DNA from: Membranipora membranacea
Taxonomy: Eukaryota > Bryozoa > Gymnolaemata > Cheilostomatida > Membraniporidae
NCBI GenBank assembly: GCA_914767715.1
Contig: OU612073.1
Span: forward strand, 21,948,001 to 22,012,000
Reading direction: 5' to 3'
DNA: 64,000 nucleotides
The notes below the pieces were generated by a model. That model saw only the letters and a program-made list of their open reading frames with translations, was not told the origin of the DNA and did no database searches. Shown one piece after another: positions 13,401 through 25,400 of the stretch. Every line of letters starts with the position of its first letter. Positions within the stretch are counted from its first letter, which is position 1. Both the position numbers and the translations under genes were made by a program.

Positions 13401-16400
13401 TGTAATAGATGATTAATTTACAGAATCACAAGAAACAGACTTTTATGGTTTGCCAATCAGGATGAAGTAGACTTACTTTAAAAGTGATTTGTCTATTAAT
13501 GTCCTGTCGACTGAAACAGCATTATGACATGTTTATTGATGGTATTGAAATCACTAGGGAAGCTGTACTACCACAGAGTGATGTTATATCCTACTGTCAA
13601 ATTAACACATTAATCTAATCCTTGATTCAAATCAAATGGAATTAATTCCTGCACATCAACAAGTAATGACCGTTGGTTGGTCTTTTGGACATACATATGA
13701 CTCGGGAAATGGCCATATATATAATAGATATATTTTTGCCTCTGTATATTCCCAGCCTTGAGAAAAGAAGTATTTATATACAGAGTTTTTACCTAATCTC
13801 CTACAGCAACCACATAAGCAGCTTTTATTAGAGTCTTAATAATAAAAAATTTAAGTTTTAATGGCTTTTTATGTGCATCATTATTACAAATATGAAAACA
13901 ATTGATTCAAAGGCACAGGATGTTTGTACCATCTAGAAGTTGACGCAATGAGTAGGTGAGAGTATAGTAATGGAAACATGTGACAGTGTAACATGTTGAC
14001 TTATATGATGAGGGATTTGTCCAACCATCTACAACTCAAAGCCTTAGTATCTGATCAGTAACTATAATTTGATAGTAATTAATCTCATAGTAAAAGTTTG
14101 ATTAAAGACTTTGTTTTAGGCTGCTCTTTTGTATCACATCTTATTCTCCATATTTTATTCTATCATGTGAGCGATTTTCAGCTTTAGAATCCAAATATTG
14201 AGGAAGTTATGGCCTCTCAAACTTCCAAGGTGACGGCAATTTATCGGCAGTAAAAATCAGCCGGCAATCCCTAGGGTACGTCACAACCAGCCAAACTAGT
14301 TGGTCCAAGTGGCGTGATGGTAGCGTTGTTCATTATAGGTATGGGGACCCGGGTTCGTTTCCCACCCAGGTCTGAATTTTGATCATCAATTATTATGTGA
14401 TTCTTAGTGTATTAACTAATAACTCATAATGTCTATGTCACATGTCCATGGTTGTGACATACCCCAGGGGAAACATCCGCTTATTCCCAATGCCGATTGA
14501 AGGCAATCACCCTGGAAGTTTGAGAGGCCATAACTTCCTCAATATTTGGATTCTAAAGCTGAAAATTGCTCACATGATAGAATAAAATATGGAGAATAAG
14601 ATGTGATACAAAAGAGCAGCCTCAAACAAAGTCAAAGCAATATCAAATCAGATCAATGCAAACATGCATTTAATTCTTATTTATCCAATTTATCAAAATT
14701 TTAAAATCAATTAAACAATAATAGAATCAATATCAATCTCTCTAATCACCACCCCTCTTGCTTAGGACTTTTATTATTGGCACAAACCGGATGGTCCTAC
14801 TTGAGTGTGATGTATATTTGATAGTGCATCGATCGGGAATATAGCTTAGTCATGGTTCAATAAAAGAACTTCCCATGCATTCTCTATTTTTATTATCATG
14901 TGGCATACCGTACGTACGGCGTACATACTTCAGTTTTTATCTAATTGTGAGCATTTCACTTGCTTCATTTTTACCGGAAAGCCGCTGGAAAAAGTTTGAA
15001 TAGCTCAAAATGCGGGAAATATCGAATAAGTGTTACTGTTTAAGTCGATCCCATTAATACCGAGCTTTGACAGCTGACCAGGTCGCTGACATGTCTGGTG
15101 ACTTCAGGATTTTATGTTTGTTTGAGGAGAGCTATGTTTGAGGAGAGCTTGTCAGAACAGATGGGTTTTTGTTGCTGTTGCTGCTGTTGTTCGTTGTCGC
15201 ACGAGCAGGTATGTTGTTTGTTGTCGGAGCAGGTCTGTTGCCCTCTGTTGCGGCAGGACTGTTTGTGTTTTATCGCGCAGGGTATGTTATTTGTTGTCAG
15301 AGAAGGTCTGTTGTTTGTCATCAGAGCAGGACTGTTGTTTGTTGTGGGAGCAGGACTCTTGATTGATGGTGAACTGTTCGATGTCGGTCAGGATTGTGTT
15401 TGCCACTGTGATGTTTATGTTATCCTCTGACACACTAGTAGGCTATAGCACCAAAGGTTATTGATTGTAGGGTAAAATTAAACAACTGGTACAAATTTTC
15501 TCCCCTGATGGTTCCAAGTGTATGCTTAATTCTCAGTGTAGGATGTTTAGATTTGGCTAATTGTAACGTTTGATAAACTTTATAGGTACTTGTATTATAA
15601 ATGATACTATGATTGTATGAGGAGGTTTTTATGAAGTCTCAATTGCATTGGTCTGCAAATCATTGACAAGTGCATGGTTCCATAACAAGGGTAATGAATT
15701 GATCTGATCTATCAGGGATTTAGATAGGAAAGCATAGCTTCTGGTGCTGCATAGCAAAAGTACGTTTGACTTCAGTCTTCAGTTGGGTTTTGCCAGTCCC
15801 AGTGGGGTTAGCTGCTATAATAATATTGAATTCTACGGAAAGTTAGACTTTGAAGTCAGTTCCTGTCAACTGATAACTTGGGAATCGATCTTCAGTGTTT
15901 TCTCTTCCTGATAACAATGTAAGATAAATGTGATGTCATAGAAAAAATAGCACAACCTCCATGCCAAGTCTAACAGTCTCCGACCTTGCCCCGGCATCGT
16001 ATTATTGGGACAGTCATCAGGTGTGACAACTCCTGCGCCACAAAAGAAAGGAAATTGAAATATTTTTTTATAATCTGTCATCTTGTGTGACTCAATCAAC
16101 ATTCAAACACCTGGGTGATGAACATTCCATGAAATTTTTCAATATTGACAAAGCTGAACTATGAAAGGGTAACGAGTGATTATAAAATATTATGGCATTT
16201 TAGCACAATAACTAACTTGCTGGCTTAAAAAATGAGAGCTCAGCACTATTCTTAGTGCGCTACAATTCCATCATTGTCTTTGCTCGGAGAAGAATTTTGA
16301 CCTTACAATACACGTTGCATTTATTCAACATTGCCTTTGTGAAAATAAAAATTAAGACCGATCTATTGAGACAAAAACATAAACTCAAATCATGATAATC

Positions 16401-19400
16401 CCGTTGTCCTTAACCCATCCTGGAACCTGATTACTATTTAATTGAATGCAGTTCAATCGTTAAACTGTCAACTGTCAAATGATAAAAAATAGGGGGGACT
16501 CGCCAGTTACCGAAAAAATATATTAGGCATCTTTGCAGATTTAGAACTCGTGTCATAGGCAAAACATAGGCTACTGTAACCTATGTTTTGCCTATGACAC
16601 GAGTTCTAAATTTGCAAAGATGCCTAATATTTTGGTGATAAATCATATTTTTTCGGTAACTGGCGAGTCCCCCCTATTTTTTATCATTTGACAGTTGACA
16701 GTCATCACTATGTATTGTCAGTATGTCATAAATAAATATTTCATCAAAATTATTATTCTTTTTTTCTTTCTTCTTTATTTCTACAAACTTTTATTGTAAT
16801 ATGTAGTTGTACGTAGCTAACATATATAGATTTGACGATATAATGCAAAGATGCGGTTACAAATAGCGTGGTGGAGACCCGATTGATCCAAAAAGTAGTG
16901 CGAGTGACAGACTATATGGATAGAAATAGCTATTTATGACATATTTAAGTCATATTTGATAAAACGGTAAACGTCAATCGATGGGGGATAGCTTGTGATC
17001 GTTATTTTGAATCGTGAAACTTCTAATAACGTATAACTGTATGACGCTGTATCCAGTGAGTGCCGCGTCATAGATGTTGATTGATACAGCCTGTCAGATT
17101 TCCTTTCCTTTTTTCTCTTGCCTTGAGTTCCAATAGCTATATCCTACGCTTTGTTATTTTGTTGTTTGGTAGTGGTTTATGATTAAACCATCATGAACGA
17201 TCTTATTTGGCTGTCAGAGTATCACCATACAAAAAAAACAAGAGACCTGTAACATGCTGCCGATGCCGATAAATGGAAAACTATTTTGCTGTCATTTCTG
17301 AAAACCCGTCCTGATTTGCTATATGTTGATTGTATTGGATAGACAAGATGAATGATGATATCCGACTTAGAGTTGCCTTATCACAAAGAGTGCGATGAAT
17401 ATTCCAAGTTTAGATCCAAGCGTTTCTAGTCTCGCAACTGTAATTCTTTACTTATCTACTGTCTTGGGGCTGTGGATTACCAAGAATGCCAAAATATGAT
17501 GTCTCTTTTGCGTTGATACTTCTCCACAGTGTGTTGTGAGTCTCATAAACGCGTTGAGATCATTGACAGTTGAAGAAGATTCACAGAGGGTAATTTATTA
17601 AACATTAATCACATATGAATGACTATAAAACCCATGTCTGCCACCTCTAAGAAATCACTTTACCGTTCGCCTCCGTCTCACAAGCTTCTGTCCAATTGAG
17701 ATTTTGTGTGATATCTGGAGAGACATGGATCGAGAAGAGAAAGATATGGCTGTATCCAAGGATATCGATCTAAATGACGTGGTATTTGTTAGCCAAAATG
17801 GTCCCCCTCGATCGCCAAGGAAGAAAAGTGAAAAAAGACATAACTATGAACACACCTTTGCCTGGAAACGAGCTTTATCTGAATACTCCAATGCGTAAGT
17901 CGATCACTTCTACGGGATCATGTCTGTGTATGTCGTGTAAGGGATTGTTTTCGAATTCAATTTATGTTTTGGTTCCAGTAGTTTTAAAAATTTCGGTTCA
18001 GCCTTGGCAGTTTTTAGATCGTTGGTGAAGATGCAGCAGCAGTGACTGGTCTGAGTTTTAGTTTTGCTGCCTTGGGACTCTCTCCTGTTGTGCATTCGAG
18101 CAAAGACGTGGATGGTTAGAAAAGAACTCAATTCTACAAAGAAATTCATATATTTTTCTACTGATAAATAATATCATAGTCTCTGATAATACTGCTCTTT
18201 GGTGATCTCTGTTTGGTTATAGCTCATAGTGTAGGGGTTGTAGCTAGTCTGTATTTGTAGGTTTACTGTTAGGGGGATAGCGATGATGTCAGATATACAG
18301 CAAAATACATAAAATGAAATATGTACAAATTCTACAAATGAAGATACAGGTCTGATGGGCTGCGTTTTATTGTGTTGACTCATTAATTATCGGGCCAGAC
18401 TATTTAAAATCTGCGATGTTTATTCTCTGGTCAAGAGTGCTTTTGGGGGTGGTGCCTAACTTTCACCTAATAATGTGTCCAATAAGGTTACCTGTATGCA
18501 CATTATCACAGCAATTAAACTTTGACCTTTTGATAATTACACACGTCAACAGGTGGTTGGTATTTAAACTAAATTTTAATTCCTTTTAATCCGTTGCTCT
18601 GTTAAAAAAACTGATTGTAAGAACATTGTGAATAAGACTGCTCTCATCTCAAATCTGTAAAACATAAACTAGCGCTCTAGCCTAACGTTACTACGGATAC
18701 ATTCAATGGCATCATTAGTTCGGAAGCTGACTCAGGGTCGGGTCAAGAGACAGCAGTCAGACCTGGAGGATGTACCTGATTCAACTCAGGATGACACGCC
18801 AAAAGAGAGGAAACACCACTATGAGTCCACCGCTGCTTGGAAGAGGGTCGTGGCGGATGTCTCTGGGTTGTAAGTTAAATTTATCCCAACGAAATCTGTC
18901 TGGTTATATCCGGCTTTGGCTCAGAATATATGCGTCGAGACTCAACTTGTTAGTATGTGATGTGTTGGTGTGGTGTTTGGAGTCATTCTTGGAAACAGTT
19001 TGTTTTCAGCGCCTGCAATGTTTCTCTACAATAATTATACTGAAGTATGTTGATTTGTAATGGTCAGGTTGTCCTGTTGACCAAGGATTGACCCCAGTAG
19101 AATAGTGCCATTTAATGTCTGTTGCTTTTTTGAGGTTTAGCTAGTTTTAGTCAAGGTCTGAGGTTTAGTCAATCTGTTGGAAATTATGTGAGGCTACTTT
19201 CTCAGTTATCGGTACCTTTTTTAGTCATTACTCCGGGTCAAAGTCTCGGAGGTTGAATGATGTTCTTTTCCATAAATCTTTTCTTGATACATGATGTGTC
19301 TAGAGGGCACTCAGCAAGCATCTATGAAAAGCAGGCAACAATGTGTTTGACGCACTGCACTGTACTGCATGTTAAGTAATACTGTTAAAGTTATAGCTGC

Positions 19401-22400
19401 AGCCTGGCATTCTGAACTTTTCAGAAAATGGGCTCAATCTGCATTTAGGATTGTATTTGTAAGTTTTCTGGTGGTAAGGCCAACAGCAGTACGGGTTTGG
19501 GAGAGAGGGAATTTCCACAATTACAGGACAAAGAATGTTGAAATGGAATGAGGTTATCATGTACTGACGCTCTATTGCTGTATGTGTCATTTGCAGATTT
19601 GATGTGCCATATTCATGACACTGCGTTGCAGGTACAATGGGATAAAGCTCCAAAGTTTGTATTAATGTTTCCTAAGAATATTGAATCTACAAAGAATTCA
19701 GCAAGCTCCAAAAAAAAGATTCAACAAACTCATACAGAAAACTACCTGGGCAAAACCAGGCTGCCTTCAGAGGAATGTATGATGTAAACAGTGTCGCATA
19801 TCATGAAGCACTGTTATAGTTACAGCAGATTATAGATTATCTATAGTCTCTGGTTACAGGTTATAGCCAGACTTATCTAACCACAACACATGCAATGCAC
19901 CGTATAGTACGATCCTATCACTGGTCAAAATAGCATGATTTGATAGTACTCTCTGTTGGCAAAGCCACAGACATTGCTAAGCTTACTCTAAGAACTACTA
20001 ACATCTGGAGACCTGTGAGGCCTGATTGATTGTGGTATACTTGCAAATGCTGCAAGTTTTTCGATTTCCATTGCAAGCAGACTAAAGATGTAATTTTCAT
20101 ATTAAAGATTCAATCGCAATGGCAGTTATTAAGAAACAAAACTGGATTTGCTCTCTAATGTCTTTTCTCAGTTGCTGAGTTCTTCCGGACATACTTGGGA
20201 AATAAATTCCTATTCCATCTAATTTTATCCGGTTCCCGGTGCCCGGTTATCCGTTCCCGCCAATTTTTTTTATCAAAGTTCATACATCAAAGGTAGGCTC
20301 ATCTTTTCCAATATTTATTGGCTTTCCTGTGGTGATTTTCAGTGATTTATTACCTCATATTATAGGTTTGCTAATTTTTACCATGCAGATTAAGTGTCAA
20401 AGGTGGAACCCTGATTCTCTCCTTAGGCGATTAGATGAATGACATTTTTTTATGTATTTTGATGGTCTGATTATCTCTTGTAGACACCTCTTACTTTTCC
20501 ATTTTGGCTCCTAAATAACTTTGTTACCAGGATCTTCATACTAATAGGTTAGGGTCGATTAACCATCTCTATCATACCAGAAATCTCAAATCCTAAGAAG
20601 AGGAACAACCAACTTTCTGCTAATGCTTCATCGTCGAAGTGACTACCACAATGCATCCTTACCATATGACAGGCTCGACTCCACTCTGATATCAACAGTT
20701 TTGCCCTTCTTCTATATCGACTTATCTGACCATTCCATTAGCTGATTATAGTCAGAATACATCAATGAGAAAAAAAGTGTATGAATGTGTATCATGCAAT
20801 GCATGCGGGGGGGGGGGGGGGACCTGTGATGATTGATTTAGATATATTTGTATGTGTTATCACATATGTTCGCATAACATCTAATGATAATAATTTACAA
20901 CATGTCAAACAATAAACAGGATCAAATCTTCTCATTGCAGGATGGAGCTGAAGAATGCTGGGATACAAGGAGTGGATTCAAAGCTTCTCAGGGAGCTAGG
21001 GGAGGACAATGTCGATCAGTCGATTATAGGAGAGGAGATAGCTCAGCTGTCCGAAGAGTATGACCTCCGAGCTATTACGTAAGTACATACCAGATGTTCT
21101 GTGATGTCTGCGAAATTCTTGTTCAGCTATTTTTGAAAGCCGTGCGTACTTATAAACCCGTGTTTGTTAAGTTTCATGAGTTATTAAAATAACCCAAAAA
21201 TTGACGTCAGAAAAGTTCTTTTATTTTTTCAAATGCCTGTCAAATTGACGAGCCAGCATAGCGGCTTATACCGGAATTTAGGAAGATACATCTTACCAAG
21301 CCACAATATGGGGCCTGCTTCCGTTCTGCTATTGCTATCAATTCTTTTATGACGCCCCAGGTGTGCTCCGACCTGCCTGCAAACTGAGAGCAACTTGGCG
21401 CCGAATACGGCGGCCGCGCCCTTAAGGCACTGATATTTCTCAGTCCTCGGACGGAGACAACACTTGCGATTTTAACCCGATTTTTTTTTAACCCACACCA
21501 CAAATTGTGACACTCTAGGATGTATCACAATGCAACTGATTAATTTCCATTCAAGAATTCAAGGGGACAGGAATGTCAAGATTATAGAATTCAGGCAAAC
21601 TGTTTATTAGATAGCAGGAATAGTGGTCAACGAACTTTATCTGAACTTTATCCAATCCATCGACCACAATTACCGTATTGATAACACTTTGATTGACATA
21701 TGATAATCTGCCTTATTGCAAGGCTGGTAAAACTATGAAACAAGAGAGGATAACTCAGACATGGGGCTACATTTTTAATAATCCAACAGAAGCAAAGATC
21801 TAAAACACCAGCAACATTCTAATACCTTCATTGCGATATGTCAAATTGGCAATAGTATCAAATAAAATGTAGTCTGAATCTGAGTATCAGTTTGTGGACA
21901 ACAATGTGTCTTATTTAAGACCATAGCCTATCTTGACAAGCTTGTCAAGATAGGATATTAAAACCCTTGACATCGGCCATAAAACGAAATAAGATGAAAG
22001 TTTGCCAATTTTTTCGCCGCTGTCACGCGTGTGTCTGAGTGATAAACAAATAATTGAAATCAATAATAATTGATTAGTTTCCAATTGTTTGGTACAGACC
22101 CAGATCTCTGATTACGCCCCCCCCCCCAGCCAGAGATGATTGGTACAGAGCCAGACATCTGATTACGCCCCCCCCCCAGCCAGAGATGTTTTAATGGATG
22201 AATTTATGGTGTTTGTCAATTTTTCAGATGAATGGGTCATGGGAAAAATTGAAATTTACTTATTGATATAATTATATTAAGAACTGGCACTTTGCTGGCA
22301 CTGCTTGGCCATAATCTGTTTTTATGTATTCCGTATTAAAAAAAATCACCAATGGATAAACAGGTCAACAACAAATAAGATTATGACATGGAATGAAATT

Positions 22401-25400
22401 TGAATGAAATTTAAAGTGACCTTGGCTTGAATTAATTATGTTGATATAAGACAGCCAAGGGTGTCAAAAATTCTGAAGTTTGAGCGTTGAGATTGTTAGT
22501 GTTACATGATGAGATCATGATCAAGATCATTTAGTGCACAACTGTTGCATCAATGACCTAAACTTCATCAGGAATCCACAAACCAACAAATACAACTTGT
22601 TCCCCAGTGATTTAGTCATTGGTATCTGTGTAGAAGGATGTAGATCGTGATTTTGAAACCAGACTAACTATCTTACCATCCTTTGCTCCTAAATTGGCTA
22701 GCTGAACCCAAGCTAATTATTTAACTAATTGTGAAATAAAGGATGCTTGACAATGAGCTGACCTCTAAATTACAACCTATTGCTGGCAAAACATGATAAG
22801 AATTTTATCATCATTTTTTCTAATCTGAAATAACCGTGTAATTCAACTATTCAAATGAAGACTCCAAGTGTCATGAAATGAAATGATAATAAGATATATA
22901 TATATAAATAGGTGAATATACGAATATATCCCTATGTTATATGTGTATATGTATATATGAATATATGTTTGCGTAGCCTACATATAAAAATGTATGTAGG
23001 CCTCTATTTGTATTATGTATATGTTAATGTATATATTATGTATTGTATATGCATATATGTATTATATATGTATATGTAAATGTATATATTATGTATTGTA
23101 GATGGAGACAACGTATGGTGCACTTCCTTCACACAATCCCAGTGGAAGCTTCCATGATGTTTCTCGTCGTAGTAGATGTCTTCATTATACTCGGAATGGT
23201 GGTGCTTGATATGTACATTGTGCAAGGTAAGATCAGAGAAGAAATAGATTTCTGTCGCCATAGTGCAAATAAATCTAGACTGGAGGGCTCAAACTGCAAT
23301 TAGGGCAGTTTTTATGGGTACTGAGGCAAAAAGAAAGATGGGAAGGGGGGGGGCTAAGTGCTCCTCCCCTAGGGGGTAAATATTGCAGCTGCAGATGAAA
23401 GCAATAAGCATATACAGGCACTCTATTTTTATGTACCGAATCCGAGAGAATTGATGCACCCTTTTCTTTTTTGACATTTCCAAGGTCAACAAACTGCAGG
23501 GTGCAGTAACCATTAGGTCGTTATGCAGCTGTGAACTCGACATTTTTGCAGCTGGATTGGGAGTGCAAGCTCTAATGATGCCGTGTATTGCAGACCACAA
23601 ACCTGTAACCCAATTTCCATTTCAAAATAATATAGAGATCAGCCTCATTTTACGCGGCACCCTTATAACTCCTACTCCCAATTTCAGTTACAGATGATCA
23701 CATTGTTTGGTTTGTCCCTCTGTTGTCGAGGTTTTGCTGTCAGAAAACAAATATGATTCACCCTGCATGTGTAACAAACAATCATTATAAATGTTAATGA
23801 CTTTTTAAAAGCAGTGTAAATAAGTTCAAATTAGTTTACAACTTTATAGTACCACACAGGTGTGACTTTCACATTACCGATTCATTTTTTCAGTCAAATG
23901 AATTAAAAAAATATTACTTACATGTAACATTACTCATCACAACTTTTGCAATCAAATTTAATATTAATCAATGAGGTTTCTATTTTGGACTTGAGTTGTC
24001 TTTGAAACTGCTGACAGTGTTTAGACCAGGGTCAGTATTTCCTGAAATCATAAAAAAGCCTAAAACAAATAAATATTTGTTTGTGAATCATTTTCAATGA
24101 GGTCACAGATGTTTGCTAGTATTGTGGAGGTATTTTTTGTTGTCAGCTAACCTACCATATAATTCCGCATTTCACTTCCTTTTTTCTCTCAAGATAAACG
24201 ACGAGCTGAAATGTGCCGACTATTATTTTGCAGAGCAATGGGAGTTGACGAATCACAAGGGTACAGAGCTTCTCACCTATTTCAATGGCTCGTGTTTCAA
24301 TGATGTCTCTTGTGCAAACACTACCTCAGACTTGCAGGACATCTGGTCTCAAAAGAACATCGGAGAGGCCTACGCTGTACTGGTGGAACAGCTGACTTTA
24401 AACGGTGATCTATCTGAAGGTATGAAAACAATGACTCTATAGCCGGTGCTCTATCTAGTTGGCTTACTTGTCTGCTAATACAAACACGGTTAAGTTTTGT
24501 GCCCTGCTCTCGAAAAATTGAAATGGGATCTTGGCTTGCGGTAAAGTTGAGATAAAAGGAATAAGACTATTGCGCGTGTTGCATGTTTTCTGAATCTTGG
24601 GATAATACAGAAAGGAATAGGCTTATTGTGGTGACACTCCCAACCTCTGCTTTACTGTGGTGGCAAATGAAGATGATGTAAGCATGTAAAGACGCATGAG
24701 CTTCATATTTTATGCATGGTCACATTTTCAGATGACTTGGAAATAGAGGACATGATTGTAAAAGCTCAAGGTTTGAACTCCATTCTTTCTGCTCAATTTT
24801 TGTCCTTAGCTGAAAACCTCCAACTGTTTGTGCCAGCCAACGATTCATGATTCAATCTACACCCAACCGATAGTTTAAGGTTTAAAGTTGAGTTGTCTAG
24901 CTGTCTCTAGCCTTATGGTAATGAGTGCACTAGGAAAGTGATTTAAGCAATCCCACATTGCAATTTTCTCAAATTCTCAGTGGCTGCATGCTTACCGTTT
25001 GAGCTTCAAAATAAGTCTCAATGGGTATGCTTTTATGAAACCCACTCTCAAATTCAAAGCACACCTCCACCTATATACTTGTGTAAAGACTGATTTGCCT
25101 GCAGTGTGTGGTTTATTGCACATTCTTTGCTTTTAACTGCACTAACCTAAATCATTTTAGTCCAACCCTTACCTTTACTTCCTTCCTACCTGTTGATTCG
25201 TTGCATCGACTGTCCCAATCTTGTCAAATAGCCCATTAATCAAGATTGTTGCTGGCAGATATAACTTTGATGTATCGGTGCCTCTAGTTTATGTTCTGAT
25301 TTTCCCATCAGACGCTGGAATGTCTTGTCAACATTAATTGGTATTATGTAATAATTGCAGAGTCACATTCTAGGCGCAAACGGGCTTCAGGTGGCAAACC

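Larger units (their letters stand above)
13380..17724. other. Intron between exons 1b and 1c, repeat-rich
   Basis: No further coding exon is supportable. Contents: a 527-bp foldback with tRNA-like core (14107-14633), a degenerate minisatellite (15157-15365) and a 237-bp near-perfect foldback (16465-16701). The last few hundred bases should contain the promoter for exon 1c; no TATA box was recognised. Confidence 0.5.

Noticed and set aside
15098-15430. Cys/Leu-rich 110-codon frame and Gln-rich antisense frame
   Set aside because: Explained by a degenerate GT-rich minisatellite that keeps several frames open; no splice context or domain.
18770-19060. 96-codon frame overlapping exon 1d
   Set aside because: It is in a different frame from exon 1d, crosses its donor site and has no recognisable motif.
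24732-24770. Treating the 39-bp segment as intron only
   Set aside because: Both splice sites are usable and both phases match the neighbours, so it was kept as a probable microexon.
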